Of a stretch of DNA of 64,000 nt, positions 8,086-16,770 are shown piece after piece. A program made the position numbers and the translations under genes. Each line of letters begins with the position of its first letter. Position 1 is the first letter of the stretch. Source of the stretch: Stenotrophomonas bentonitica (GTDB taxonomy: Bacteria > Pseudomonadota > Gammaproteobacteria > Xanthomonadales > Xanthomonadaceae); NCBI RefSeq assembly GCF_013185915.1, contig NZ_JAAZUH010000001.1, positions 868,001-932,000 of the forward strand. The letters run 5' to 3'. The notes under the pieces are model-generated. The model ran no database searches. It was given only the letters and a program-made list of their open reading frames with translations, and had not been told where the DNA came from.

Positions 8086-8910
8086 TTACCGGGTCGTCGT
8101 ATCCAGGGCGGCGGTCTGGGTGACCAGCTGGCCATCCACCACCGGAAGGCGGTCGCTGGCCGGCTTGTTGGCCATCTTGACCGTCTTTTCGACGCCGTCG
8201 TAGCGGTAGGTGACGTTGTAGCCGGTCACTGCGTTGTTGGTGCCCATGGCGATGCGGTTGCCCGGCTTGCTGGCCATGCGCATGGTGCCGGTGGTGCCGT
8301 CTTCATTGCGGTAGGTCACGTTGTAGCCGGTGACCTTGGTCGACTCGGAGGTCGCGGTTTCGGTGTGGCACTGGCGCTCGGTGCGGTTGACCACGCGGCC
8401 ACCGACATGGCGCTTGTCGACCTGGTTGCCGATCAGGCCACCGGCCACTGCACCGGCTGCGGTCGCGGCCTTCTTGCCGTTGCCGCCACCGACCTGGTTG
8501 CCGAGCAGGCCGCCGATGACCGCACCGGCCACGGTGCCGCCGACGTTGCCGTCGCGCTCGGGCAGGCGTTCCTGCACCACCACGTCTTCGCAGACTTCAT
8601 GCGGGGTCTGGGTGGTGGAGGTCTCGCGCACCGGCTCGGTGCCGATCACGGTGGCGTAGGCCTTTTCCTTCTGGGTCAGCGGATCGACCTTGACCACGTC
8701 GGCGTATTCCAGGCGACCGGCCTTGTCCACGGCCAGCTCGTCGGTACGGGCACCGTCGTCGGCCAGCGGCGTGGTGTCGATGGTCGGGTGGTTCGGGTTT
8801 GCGGTGACCGGGTCGGCGGAAGTACCGCTCTTCATGAAGGCGGCGGTGGCGATGCCGCCGACCAGCAGGGCGCCTGCGGCGACCAGGGCAGTAGTAGTGG
8901 TGCTCTTCAT
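8086..8910 (-). CDS. Glycine-zipper 2TM-domain envelope protein
   Basis: The 274-residue product has an N-terminal hydrophobic segment (about residues 8-26), a linker, a glycine-zipper region (VGGTVAGAVIGGLLGNQVGGG followed by AAGAVAGGLIGNQV) of the Rick_17kDa/SlyB class, and a C-terminal part containing two similar modules, each starting TGYNVTYR. Glycine-zipper proteins of this type sit in or across the cell envelope. ATG 8910 has GGAGACGG just upstream; the open frame extends further but without support. It is divergent from the DUF6116-like gene at 9074, with a shared promoter region of 163 bases. Function is unknown beyond an envelope role. Confidence 0.8.
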   Translation of the reverse strand: MKSTTTTALVAAGALLVGGIATAAFMKSGTSADPVTANPNHPTIDTTPLADDGARTDELAVDKAGRLEYADVVKVDPLTQKEKAYATVIGTEPVRETSTTQTPHEVCEDVVVQERLPERDGNVGGTVAGAVIGGLLGNQVGGGNGKKAATAAGAVAGGLIGNQVDKRHVGGRVVNRTERQCHTETATSESTKVTGYNVTYRNEDGTTGTMRMASKPGNRIAMGTNNAVTGYNVTYRYDGVEKTVKMANKPASDRLPVVDGQLVTQTAALDTTTR

Positions 8911-9073
8911 TTCCGTCTCCCTGCGGACCATCCGCAACGTTCTTGATGCGGATTCCAGCATGCCATTGCTGAACGGTATCTCCACATGACGCATACACCG
9001 CTGTAACCCATTCAGGTTCTGTGCGAGAGAGGCTCGTGATAGCGTTTACAGCAACTGCCGAGGAGGTCACACA

Positions 9074-9295
9074 ATGCCGGGTCCCCTGCTGCTGCCAGTG
9101 ATGTCGTGGGCGCAGAAGCTGCGCTATCCCACGCTGTTCAAGGTCACGGCCGCGTTGTTTGCCATTACGTTGGTCATTCCCGACCCGGTGCCGTTCGTGG
9201 ACGAGATCCTGTTCGGCCTGGGTACGTTGCTGCTGGCCAACTGGAAGCGCCGCAGCGACACCCTGCCCCCGCGCCTGGACCAGCAGGACGCGTGA
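9074..9295 (+). CDS. Small membrane protein (DUF6116-like)
   Basis: The 73-residue protein has an amphipathic start, one or two hydrophobic stretches (LFKVTAALFAITLVIPDPVPFVDEILFGLGTLLLANW) and a charged tail. The pattern DPVPFVDEILFG followed by WKRR is seen in small xanthomonad proteins often found next to tatD. GAGGAGG precedes ATG 9074. Its TGA overlaps the GTG start of tatD by four bases (GTGA), so translation of the two is coupled. The DUF assignment is from memory of the motif, not from a search. Confidence 0.75.
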   Translation: MPGPLLLPVMSWAQKLRYPTLFKVTAALFAITLVIPDPVPFVDEILFGLGTLLLANWKRRSDTLPPRLDQQDA

Positions 9296-10056
9296 ACCTG
9301 TTCGACAGCCACTGCCATCTGGATGCCGACGAGTTCGATGCGGACCGCGCGCAGGTCATTTCCCGCGCGCAGGCCGCGGGCGTGCGCTCGCAGGTGCTGC
9401 CGGCGGTGACTGCGGCCAGCTGGCCCAAGCTGCGCGAGACCGCGCGGATGGCCGAAGGCCTGTACCCGGCCTATGGCCTGCACCCGATGTTCCTCGACCA
9501 GCACCGGCCCGAACACCTGGACCAGCTGCGCGAGTGGATCGTCCGCGAGAAACCCTGTGCGGTGGGTGAGTGCGGGCTGGACTTCTACGTCGACGGCCTG
9601 GACGCCGAGCAGCAGCAGTTCTACTTCGACGGGCAGCTGCGCATCGCGCGCGAGTTCGACCTGCCGGTGATCGTGCATGCGCGCCGCGCCGTGGATGCGG
9701 TGATTGCCGCGATCAAACAGGTCGGTGGGCTGCGCGGCGTGATCCACAGTTTTCCGGGCAGCCCGGAACAGGCGGCGCAGTTGCACAAGCTGGGCTTCCT
9801 GGTCGGCCTGGGCGGTCCCCTGACCTATGACCGTGCCCAGAAGCTGCATCGTGTGGTGGCGCAACTTCCATTGGAGCAGCTGCTGCTGGAGACAGACGCG
9901 CCAGACCAGCCGGATGCAGGCATTCGTGGGCAGCGCAATGAGCCGGCGCGTTTGACGGTGATTCTGGAAACGGTGGCGCGGTTGCGCGGCGAGGAGGCCG
10001 AAGCGATTGCCGAGCAGACCACGGCAAATGCAAAGCGGTTGTTCAATCTCGCTTAG
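9292..10056 (+). CDS. tatD: TatD-family metal-dependent deoxyribonuclease
   Basis: This is a TIM-barrel hydrolase; TatD proteins have 3'-5' exonuclease activity on single-stranded DNA and RNA. The 254-residue product starts with GTG 9292 and shows the metal ligands in order: DSHCHLD (His7, His9), GECGLDF (Glu), VIVHAR (His), GVIHSF (His) and LLLETDAP (Asp). The GTG overlaps the stop of the preceding small gene. The TAG stop (10054-10056) is the first part of a SMAG-type palindrome, so the last codon is set by the repeat. Substrate specificity among TatD, YcfH and YjjV types is not resolved. Confidence 0.92.
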   Translation: MNLFDSHCHLDADEFDADRAQVISRAQAAGVRSQVLPAVTAASWPKLRETARMAEGLYPAYGLHPMFLDQHRPEHLDQLREWIVREKPCAVGECGLDFYVDGLDAEQQQFYFDGQLRIAREFDLPVIVHARRAVDAVIAAIKQVGGLRGVIHSFPGSPEQAAQLHKLGFLVGLGGPLTYDRAQKLHRVVAQLPLEQLLLETDAPDQPDAGIRGQRNEPARLTVILETVARLRGEEAEAIAEQTTANAKRLFNLA

Positions 10057-10120
10057 AGACACGCCACGCGTGTCCCAAGCGGTGCCGGCGCCCCCGCGGA
10101 CACGCATGGCGTGTCCCTAC
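10054..10120. repeat. SMAG palindrome pair, TAGAGACACGCC type
   Basis: Convergent copies of the sequence GAGACACGCCACGCGTGTC and GACACGCATGGCGTGTCCCTAC fill the gap between tatD and tcdA, which are convergent. The left copy supplies the tatD stop. Confidence 0.8.
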
Positions 10121-10124
10121 GCGG

Positions 10125-10925
10125 TCATGCGTCGACCGGTTTTTTCTTCAACAACATCTCCAACGCCTTCCCCACCGCCGCGAACGCAAACGCGCCGGTG
10201 ATATGCGTCGCCGCGCCCAGACCCGCCCCGCAATCCAGCTTCAACGCCGCATCCGCCCCCAGCTGCGGACGCACGCCACACACAGTCCCATCGGCCTGCG
10301 GGTACTTCACGTTCTCCAGCGAGTACACCGCCGGCACGCCGAAGTAGCGCGAGGCGTTCTTCGGGAAGTTGAAGTCGCTGCGCAGCTTCTTCCGGATCAG
10401 CGCCAGCATGGCGTCGTGCTCGGTGCGCGACACATCACGAATGCGCACCAGGGTCGGGTCGGTACGCCCACCGGCGGCGCCCACGGTCAGGATCGGCAGC
10501 TTGCGGCGGCGGCACCAGGCGATGGTTTCCACCTTGACCCGGAAGCTGTCGCAGGCATCGATCACCAGGTCGAAGTCGCGGTCCAGCAGCTCCACCATGT
10601 TGGACACGGTCAGGAACGAGGCAATCGCATCCACCTCGATGTCCGGATTGATCGCGCGGCAACGCTCGGCCATGGCCTCGGCCTTGTTGCGCCCGTACTG
10701 CCCGGCCAGTGCCGGCAGCTGGCGATTGGTGTTGGAGACGCAGATGTCGTCGGCGTCGATCAGGGTCAGGTGGCCCACCGCCGTGCGCGCCAGCGCTTCC
10801 ACCACCCACGAGCCGACCCCGCCCATGCCGACCACCGCTACCCGGCGGCGCGACAGCTGGTCCACGGTGCCTGCCCCATACAACCGGTCGATGCCGGCAA
10901 AGCGTTCGCGCAATACGTCGTTCAT
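10125..10925 (-). CDS. tcdA: tRNA threonylcarbamoyladenosine dehydratase
   Basis: TcdA (CsdL) is an E1-like ATP-dependent enzyme that cyclises t6A37 in tRNA to ct6A. The 266-residue product has the Rossmann nucleotide motif VVGMGGVGSWVVEAL, the IDADDICVSNTNRQ segment and the FNFPKNASRYFGVPAVYS region characteristic of this group rather than MoeB or ThiF. MNDVLRERFAGIDRLYG matches the family start, so I use ATG 10925; an ATG nine bases earlier (10934) is a possible alternative, and neither has a strong ribosome site. It is convergent with tatD. Confidence 0.93.
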   Translation of the reverse strand: MNDVLRERFAGIDRLYGAGTVDQLSRRRVAVVGMGGVGSWVVEALARTAVGHLTLIDADDICVSNTNRQLPALAGQYGRNKAEAMAERCRAINPDIEVDAIASFLTVSNMVELLDRDFDLVIDACDSFRVKVETIAWCRRRKLPILTVGAAGGRTDPTLVRIRDVSRTEHDAMLALIRKKLRSDFNFPKNASRYFGVPAVYSLENVKYPQADGTVCGVRPQLGADAALKLDCGAGLGAATHITGAFAFAAVGKALEMLLKKKPVDA

Positions 10926-11018
10926 GCCGTCCATTTTAGACGGCCCGGGGTCGGCGATGTACGGCCGCCCTGCGCGGCGGGTAGGATGCAGCGAGCCACC
11001 CACAAGGACGCCACCCCC

Positions 11019-11450
11019 ATGAACACCCCCACCCGCCGCCCGTCTGCCGCCTACCGTTATCTGTTCGTCGCCGGGCTGGGCCTGATCGTGGGCATCATCG
11101 CCACGGTGATGATCTCGCGCGCGATCCAGGCGCGGCAGGACCCGTTCCCGGACAGCCTGATGCACGTGATGCAGCGCCAGGTCGCCCTGCTCGGCGACGC
11201 GCAGGCGCAGAACCGCTGCAGCCTGGCCGACAGCGTGCCGCGCCTGCAGACGCTGCGTTCGCTCTCCAACGACATGGACATCGCCTTCCCGGACATGCGC
11301 GACAACGCGCAGTTCCAGCAGCACGCCAGTGGCCTGCGCGCCACGCTCAACACCGCCCTGGCCACCCCGCCCGCCGACTGCGCGGCGATGGGCACGCTGG
11401 TGGAGAAGATCAAGACCAACTGCCAGGCCTGCCACCAGGATTTCCGCTGA
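11019..11450 (+). CDS. Membrane-anchored c-type cytochrome, class II-like
   Basis: The 143-residue protein has an N-terminal membrane anchor (about residues 14-34) and then a predicted helical periplasmic domain. The only heme-binding motif is CQACH at residues 135-139, four residues from the end. A CxxCH at the C-terminus of a four-helix bundle is the layout of cytochrome c-prime proteins, although similarity is weak here. AAGGA precedes ATG 11019. An electron-transfer or gas-sensing role is inference. The next gene, 95 bases on, encodes an unrelated lipoprotein, so no operon logic helps. Confidence 0.7.
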   Translation: MNTPTRRPSAAYRYLFVAGLGLIVGIIATVMISRAIQARQDPFPDSLMHVMQRQVALLGDAQAQNRCSLADSVPRLQTLRSLSNDMDIAFPDMRDNAQFQQHASGLRATLNTALATPPADCAAMGTLVEKIKTNCQACHQDFR

Positions 11451-11545
11451 TTCATCTGCCAGCCACGATGTGAGGGCCCGATTGGCGCCCTGTTCACACA
11501 GGACCCGACAGGATCTGCGCCATGCGACCCACACGGAGTACCACC

Positions 11546-12040
11546 ATGAAGATCCAACTCATTGCTGCAGCTGCCATCGCGACCCTCGGCCTGGCCGGCT
11601 GCGCCACCTCGCCCGGTTATGGCGGCGGCGGCTACAACAGCGGTTACAACAACAGCGGCTACAACAACGGTGGCAACTACAACACCAACCGCTGCGCCGA
11701 CTGCGGCATCGTGACCCGGATCAACCAGGTGGCCTCGGGCCGCAGCGCGCCGAGCGCGACCGGTGCGATCCTGGGCGGCATCGTGGGCGCGGTGGCCGGC
11801 CATGAGATCTCCGACCACACCGGCGGCAGCAAGGGCAACCAGAACATCGCCGCGGCGGCGGGCGCGGTCGGTGGCGCGCTGGCCGGCAACCAGATCCAGA
11901 AGAATGTCACCAGCGACACCTTCGACATCACCGTGCGCATGGACGATGGCCGCACCGTGGTGGTCAACCAGCGCGACCTGGGTGGGATCCGCGAGAACAC
12001 TTACGTGCGCGTGGTCAACGGCCGGGTGGTCATCCGCTGA
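11546..12040 (+). CDS. SlyB-like glycine-zipper outer membrane lipoprotein
   Basis: The 164-residue product has a lipoprotein signal with lipobox LAGC (Cys19), a Gly/Tyr/Asn-rich linker (YGGGGYNSGYNNSGYNN), and a glycine-zipper 2TM domain (GAILGGIVGAVAGHEI and AAAAGAVGGALAGNQI), then a small C-terminal beta domain ending VRVVNGRVVIR. This is the layout of the SlyB/Pcp family, which supports outer membrane integrity. GGAG lies before ATG 11546. A strong terminator follows. The protein is related in domain type to the gene at 8086 but is much shorter and lipidated. Confidence 0.88.
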   Translation: MKIQLIAAAAIATLGLAGCATSPGYGGGGYNSGYNNSGYNNGGNYNTNRCADCGIVTRINQVASGRSAPSATGAILGGIVGAVAGHEISDHTGGSKGNQNIAAAAGAVGGALAGNQIQKNVTSDTFDITVRMDDGRTVVVNQRDLGGIRENTYVRVVNGRVVIR

Positions 12041-12067
12041 GGCCAGGCGTTCGGCCCCCGCTGGAAA

Positions 12068-12100
12068 GAAGAAGGCCCGCTTGCGCGGGCCTTCTTCGTT
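12068..12100 (+). terminator. Rho-independent terminator
   Basis: A perfect 13-bp stem (12068-12080 with 12085-12097) with a four-base loop follows the SlyB-like gene. It also lies just beyond the convergent cold-shock gene and could serve both. Confidence 0.85.
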
Positions 12101-12127
12101 ACCACGCGTGCGCGGTGGCCTGCCGGA

Positions 12128-12337
12128 TCAGACCGGCTGGACCTTGTCGGCCTGCAGGCCCTTCTGGCCCTGCACGACTTCGAAGCTCACCGACTGGCCT
12201 TCCTTGAGGCTCTTGAAACCCTGGGTTTCAATCGCACGGAAGTGCACGAACACATCTTCACCGTTCTGGCGGCTGATGAAGCCAAAGCCCTTGGCGTCAT
12301 TGAACCACTTCACAGTACCCTGCTCACGATCAGCCAT
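12128..12337 (-). CDS. Cold-shock-domain protein, CspA family
   Basis: This is a 69-residue single-stranded nucleic-acid chaperone consisting of one OB-fold. The RNA-binding motifs KGFGFI (RNP1) and VFVHF (RNP2) are both intact, and [15 protein letters not shown] is the classic N-terminus. GGGAG stands eight bases before ATG 12337. A 236-base non-coding stretch precedes the gene, enough for the long leader typical of cold-inducible csp mRNAs, but not proof of it. Whether it is cold-inducible or constitutive cannot be told from the protein. Confidence 0.95.
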   Translation of the reverse strand: MADREQGTVKWFNDAKGFGFISRQNGEDVFVHFRAIETQGFKSLKEGQSVSFEVVQGQKGLQADKVQPV

Positions 12338-12573
12338 CTCACTTACTCCCTGGTATCTCTGCTTTGTCGTTGGATACGCCTTTGCGGGCGGCTGACAGCA
12401 AGGGGGAAGCGAGGTGCATCGATGGAGCGGATCTGGAAGACCTACCATCATCAGGCCACGATCCACGGTGACCTTGCCAAGCTCAGCGACTGCAACTTAA
12501 CCCGGGCAATTTTAAAAATCAACTGGCATATTTCACAAATGTCAACCCAAATTCGGCAAACATACGGCACAGC
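12338..12573 (-). promoter_or_regulatory. Promoter and leader region of the csp gene
   Basis: This 236-base gap separates the divergent csp and DUF456 genes. On the minus strand a TTGACA hexamer (12540-12545) is followed by an unusually A/T-rich block for this genome, a plausible promoter area. That would leave a leader of about 170 bases. I could not place a good -10 box at standard spacing. Confidence 0.4.
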
Positions 12574-13059
12574 ATGGACCCTTCATTCATCTTTTACCTG
12601 ATCGCGGTAGTGCTGGTTCTGGTCGGCATCGCCGGCATCGTGCTGCCTGCCCTGCCCGGTATTCCGCTGGTATTCGCCGGGCTCCTGGTCGCCGCCTGGG
12701 GCGATGGCTTCGTGCATGTGGGCTGGGTGCCGCTGACGGTGCTTGGCCTGCTGACCCTGGCCTCGTTCGCGGTGGACGTGATCGCCACCATGGTCGGCGC
12801 CAAGCGGGTCGGCGCCAGCAGCAAGGCGCTGTGGGGCACCTTCATCGGCAGCATCGCCGGACTGTTCTTCATGCCGATCGGGCTGTTCGTCGGCCCGCTG
12901 GCCGGCGCCCTGCTCGGCGAGTACTGGCACACCCGCGAACTCGGCCGCTCGACCAAGGTCGGGCTGGCCACCTGGATGGGCATCCTGCTCGGGTTGGCGC
13001 TGAAGCTGGCGCTGGTGATCACGATGCTGGGCATCTTCGCGTTCGCCTGGTGGTTCTGA
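12574..13059 (+). CDS. DUF456-family integral membrane protein
   Basis: The 161-residue product has about four to five hydrophobic spans and the DUF456 hallmarks: an N-terminal IVGIAGIVLPALPGIPLVFAG-type glycine/proline motif, then a second glycine-rich span (GTFIGSIAGLFFMPIGLFVG) and a terminal hydrophobic helix. The function of the family is unknown. The ATG at 12574 has no strong ribosome site. It is a monocistronic unit divergent from csp. Confidence 0.8.
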   Translation: MDPSFIFYLIAVVLVLVGIAGIVLPALPGIPLVFAGLLVAAWGDGFVHVGWVPLTVLGLLTLASFAVDVIATMVGAKRVGASSKALWGTFIGSIAGLFFMPIGLFVGPLAGALLGEYWHTRELGRSTKVGLATWMGILLGLALKLALVITMLGIFAFAWWF

Positions 13060-13203
13060 TCCGCACCGGCTTCACGCCGCGCGCACAGGGGACACCGGCA
13101 TAAACGCGCTGAAACCGTCACGCGCGTTCTTGCGCGCGCTGGCGGGAATCCGGGGCAGCCGCCACACTGTTCCGGCTCTCCCCTCATTCATCGGCCAGTC
13201 CCC

Positions 13204-14361
13204 ATGACCCACCGCCCCCGTTCGGCCCTGTTCTCCGCCCTGGCCCTGGCAACCGCGAGCCTGCCCGTGGCCGCACAGGAGGCCTCGCCGAGCCCGGCCT
13301 CGCCCGAGGCCTGTTCGCAGGTGAGCACCGACGCGGCGCGCCTGGCCTGCTACGACAAGCTGTTCCGGCCGACCGCGGAAACCACCCAGGCGGCCGACGC
13401 GGCAGCGATCGCGGCCAAGCAGGAACGGCGCGAGGAACGCGCGGCGGCGCGCACGCCTGACGCCCCGGCGACCGAACGGGTCAAGCAGCGCGTGGGCGAG
13501 GTCTTCAAGAACGACGGTCACGAAGCCGCGCTGGCCAATGCCGGCAAGGGCTCGCTGCTGGACAGCCGCTGGGAACTGGCGCAGGACTCCAAGCTGGGCG
13601 CCTTCCAGCTGCGGGCCTACAAGCCGGTGTACCTGCTGCCTGCGTTCTGGACCAGCGACAAGAACCAGATGCCGCAGTCGCCGAATCCCGACAACACGGT
13701 TACCACGCCGCAGCAGCTGGACAGCAACGAGCTGAAGTTCCAGCTGAGCTTCAAGACCAAGGTGTGGGAAAACGTGTTCGGCGACAACGGCGACATCTGG
13801 GCCGGGTACACCCAGAGTTCGCGCTGGCAGGCCTACAACGCCGACAACTCGCGCCCGTTCCGCGAAACCAATTACGAGCCGGAAATCATGATGATGTTCC
13901 GCAACGGCTACTCGATCGGTGGCTGGCGCGGGCGCATGAGCGGGCTCAGCCTGACCCACATGTCCAACGGCCGCGCCGATCCGCTGTCGCGCAGCTGGAA
14001 CCGGGTGATCGCCACCATCGGCCTGGACCGCGAGAACTGGGCGCTGGTGCTGCGCCCCTGGTACCGCCTGCCGGAAGACCGCGAAGACGACAACAACCCG
14101 GATATCGAGGATTACATGGGCCGCGGCGACGCGACCCTGACCTGGAACCGCAATGGCCACGAAGTCTCGCTGATGGCGCGGCATTCGCTGCGCGGTGGCG
14201 ACCGCTCGCATGGCGCGCTGCAGCTGGATTACGGCTTCCCGATCAGCAACCTGCTGCGCGGGCACGTGCAGATCTTCGACGGGTACGGCGAGAGCATGAT
14301 CGATTACAACCACAAGGCCACGTATGTGGGCGTGGGTGTGTCGTTGCTGGAGTGGTATTGA
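13204..14361 (+). CDS. pldA: Outer membrane phospholipase A1
   Basis: OMPLA is a dimeric, Ca2+-dependent beta-barrel that hydrolyses phospholipids that have strayed to the outer leaflet. The 385-residue product has a signal peptide (LFSALALATASLPVAAQ), a 75-residue Ala/Glu-rich extension with CSQVSTDAARLACYDKLF, and then the barrel. The catalytic pair is THMSNG (His252, Ser254), and the conserved downstream Asn of the family is in the SRSWNRV segment. The last residues LLEWY fit an outer-membrane insertion signal. The N-terminal extension with two cysteines is common in xanthomonad PldA. A single SMAG palindrome follows the stop. Confidence 0.93.
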   Translation: MTHRPRSALFSALALATASLPVAAQEASPSPASPEACSQVSTDAARLACYDKLFRPTAETTQAADAAAIAAKQERREERAAARTPDAPATERVKQRVGEVFKNDGHEAALANAGKGSLLDSRWELAQDSKLGAFQLRAYKPVYLLPAFWTSDKNQMPQSPNPDNTVTTPQQLDSNELKFQLSFKTKVWENVFGDNGDIWAGYTQSSRWQAYNADNSRPFRETNYEPEIMMMFRNGYSIGGWRGRMSGLSLTHMSNGRADPLSRSWNRVIATIGLDRENWALVLRPWYRLPEDREDDNNPDIEDYMGRGDATLTWNRNGHEVSLMARHSLRGGDRSHGALQLDYGFPISNLLRGHVQIFDGYGESMIDYNHKATYVGVGVSLLEWY

Positions 14362-14370
14362 GGTTGCGGT

Positions 14371-14396
14371 GCAGCCACGCAGGGCGTGGCTCTACC
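14371..14396 (-). repeat. Single SMAG palindrome
   Basis: Read on the minus strand it is a GTAGAGCCACGCC-type element. Its TAG (14392-14394) is the stop codon of the GST gene. Confidence 0.75.
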
Positions 14397-15027
14397 GCCA
14401 ATCGGAAATCCCCTCGCGCCGATAAACCTCGGCGAATGCGGCCCGCGCCTTCATGTGGTCCGCAAACGCCTTCAACACCGGCCACGAATCGCTCGGTCGC
14501 GGCATGTTTCGCGACCAGCGCATCAGCATCACCAGCATGAAATCGACCACGCTCAGGCGCTCGCCCAGCACGTACGGTCCGTTGCTCTCCAGGTGCTCCG
14601 CCATCTGCGCCCAAGCCGCTTCAAGCTGCTGTCGGGCCATCGCACGGGTGGCCTCGGTATTGGCCTCGCCGGCCGGCTCACTGGCGTAGAACCACGCCCG
14701 GTACGCCGGCTGCAGCGTGTTGGCGCACCAGAACATCCAGCGGTAGGCCTGGCCACGTTCGGGGGTACCCGGCGCCGGCAGCAACCCGGCCTGCGGATGC
14801 AGATCGGCCAGGTGCAGGGCGATTGCCGCCGCTTCGGTGAACACCTGCCCTTCCATGACCAGCGTCGGCACGCGTCCAGCGGGATTGAGCGCCAGGTAAT
14901 CGGCGCCCTTCTGCTCGCGCGTATCGAAATCCAGCAGCACCAGTTCGTGCGCGATACCCAGCTCGATCAACAGCCAATGCACCACCAGTGAGGCGGTGCT
15001 GGACGATCCATACAGCGTGGTGGCCAT
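14392..15027 (-). CDS. Glutathione S-transferase family protein
   Basis: The 211-residue protein has a thioredoxin-like N-terminal domain (MATTLYGSSSTASLVVHWLL) with the conserved cis-Pro and acidic Ser segment (GRVPTLVMEGQVFTEAAAIALHLAD), then an all-helical C-terminal domain. The catalytic residue is probably one of Ser8-Ser10 or Thr11, as in beta/theta-type enzymes. ATG 15027 matches the family start; the open frame extends to 15102 without support. It ends in a SMAG palindrome and is 65 bases downstream of the fumarase stop, on the same strand. A role in glutathione conjugation or in dehalogenation or isomerisation is possible. Confidence 0.9.
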   Translation of the reverse strand: MATTLYGSSSTASLVVHWLLIELGIAHELVLLDFDTREQKGADYLALNPAGRVPTLVMEGQVFTEAAAIALHLADLHPQAGLLPAPGTPERGQAYRWMFWCANTLQPAYRAWFYASEPAGEANTEATRAMARQQLEAAWAQMAEHLESNGPYVLGERLSVVDFMLVMLMRWSRNMPRPSDSWPVLKAFADHMKARAAFAEVYRREGISDWR

Positions 15028-15091
15028 GTGCGGCGCCTGCAGTCGGGAAACCCCGATTATGCCTGCGCCGCTACCCACCGGATCGCAGGTG

Positions 15092-16609
15092 TCAGGCCAC
15101 AACCACAGGGATCTGACCGATTTTTGCCTGCCACTCGCGCGGGCCGATGATGTGCACCGATTCGCCGGTGGAATCGACCGCCACGGTCACCGGCATGTCC
15201 TGCACGGTGAATTCGTAGATCGCTTCCATGCCCAGGTCGGCGAAGCCCACCACCTTGGCGGCCTTGATCGCCTTGGAGACCAGGTAGGCCGAACCGCCGA
15301 CCGCCATCAGGTAGGCCGACTTGTTGTCGCGGATCGCCTCGATCGCGGCCGGGCCGCGTTCGGCCTTGCCGACCATGCCCAGCAGGCCGGTCTGCTCCAG
15401 CACCTGGCGGGTGAACTTGTCCATGCGGGTGGCGGTGGTCGGACCGGCCGGGCCCACCACTTCGTCGCGCACCGGATCGACCGGGCCCACGTAGTAGATG
15501 AAGCGACCCTTCAGGTCGACCGGCAGCGGCTCGCCCTTGTTGAGCATGTCGACCATGCGCTTGTGCGCGGCGTCGCGGCCGGTGAGCAGCTTGCCGTTGA
15601 GCAGCAGGGTCTGGCCCGGCTTCCAGCTGGCCACGTCTTCCGGGGTAATGGTGTCCAGGTCGACGCGGGTGCCCTTGGAGGCGTCATAGGTGATCTGCGG
15701 CCAGTCTTCCAGCGACGGCGGGTCCAGCATCACCGGGCCGCTGCCGTCCAGGGTGAAGTGGGCGTGGCGGGTGGCGGCGCAGTTGGGGATCATCGCCACC
15801 GGCAGGTTGGCGGCGTGGGTCGGGAAGTCCTTGACCTTGACGTCCAGCACGGTGGTCAGGCCGCCCAGGCCCTGCGCGCCGATGCCCAGCGCGTTGACCT
15901 TGTCGTACAGCTCCAGGCGCAGTTCCTCGGCCCGGTTGGAGGCGCCGCGCGCCTTGAGCTCGTTGATGTCGATCGGCTCCATCAGCGATTCCTTGGCCAG
16001 CAGCATCGCCTTTTCGGCGGTGCCGCCAATGCCGATGCCCAGCATGCCCGGCGGGCACCAGCCGGCGCCCATGGTCGGCACGGTCTTGAGCACCCAGTCG
16101 ACGATGGAATCGGACGGGTTGAGCATGGCGAACTTGCTCTTGGCTTCGGAACCACCGCCCTTGGCGGCAACGATCACGTCGACGTGGTCGCCGGGCACGA
16201 CCTTGACGTTCACCACGCCCGGGGTGTTGTCCCTGGTGTTGACGCGCTTGCCGGCAGGGTCGGCCAGCACCGAGGCGCGCAGCTTGTTGTCCGGATGGTT
16301 GTAGGCGCGGCGCACGCCTTCATTGGCCATGTCTTCCACGCCCATGGTGGCGTCGTCCCAGCGGACGTTCATGCCGATTTCCAGGAACACGGTGACGATG
16401 CCGGTGTCCTGGCAGATCGGGCGGTGGCCCTCGGCGCACATCCGCGAATTGATCAGGATCTGGGCCATCGCTTCCTTCGCGGCCGGCGACTCTTCGCGCT
16501 CGTAGGCGGCGGCGAGGCTCTTGATGTAGTCGACCGGGTGGTAGTACGAGATGTACTGCAGCGCGTCGGCGATGGACTGGATGAGGTCTTCCTGCTTGAT
16601 CGATGTCAC
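15092..16609 (-). CDS. Fumarate hydratase, class I (iron-sulfur)
   Basis: This dimeric 4Fe-4S enzyme interconverts fumarate and malate in the TCA cycle. The 505-residue product is colinear with FumA/FumB. The three cluster cysteines are visible: Cys66 in ICQDTG, Cys185 in MGAGWCPPG and Cys277 in IPNCAATRH. The start is a GTG at 16609 (GTGACATCGATCAAG) and has only a weak ribosome site. The oxygen-labile cluster suggests reliance on the SOD, NfuA and iron-handling genes elsewhere in this window. It is divergent from the CMD-family gene at 16771. Confidence 0.95.
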   Translation of the reverse strand: MTSIKQEDLIQSIADALQYISYYHPVDYIKSLAAAYEREESPAAKEAMAQILINSRMCAEGHRPICQDTGIVTVFLEIGMNVRWDDATMGVEDMANEGVRRAYNHPDNKLRASVLADPAGKRVNTRDNTPGVVNVKVVPGDHVDVIVAAKGGGSEAKSKFAMLNPSDSIVDWVLKTVPTMGAGWCPPGMLGIGIGGTAEKAMLLAKESLMEPIDINELKARGASNRAEELRLELYDKVNALGIGAQGLGGLTTVLDVKVKDFPTHAANLPVAMIPNCAATRHAHFTLDGSGPVMLDPPSLEDWPQITYDASKGTRVDLDTITPEDVASWKPGQTLLLNGKLLTGRDAAHKRMVDMLNKGEPLPVDLKGRFIYYVGPVDPVRDEVVGPAGPTTATRMDKFTRQVLEQTGLLGMVGKAERGPAAIEAIRDNKSAYLMAVGGSAYLVSKAIKAAKVVGFADLGMEAIYEFTVQDMPVTVAVDSTGESVHIIGPREWQAKIGQIPVVVA

Positions 16610-16770
16610 GTAATGCTCGCTTGCTCGGGGCTGGCGGGGGGTAAGCCGGCCATTTTACCCCTGTCGCGGATCGGTGTTGAGAATCGATCCCGCCCGGGAA
16701 TGTCACGGCGCCGGCCCCTGATCCGTCTACCCTATGAAGACGCCCATTCCGGCCGTCACGGAGTTTCCCG

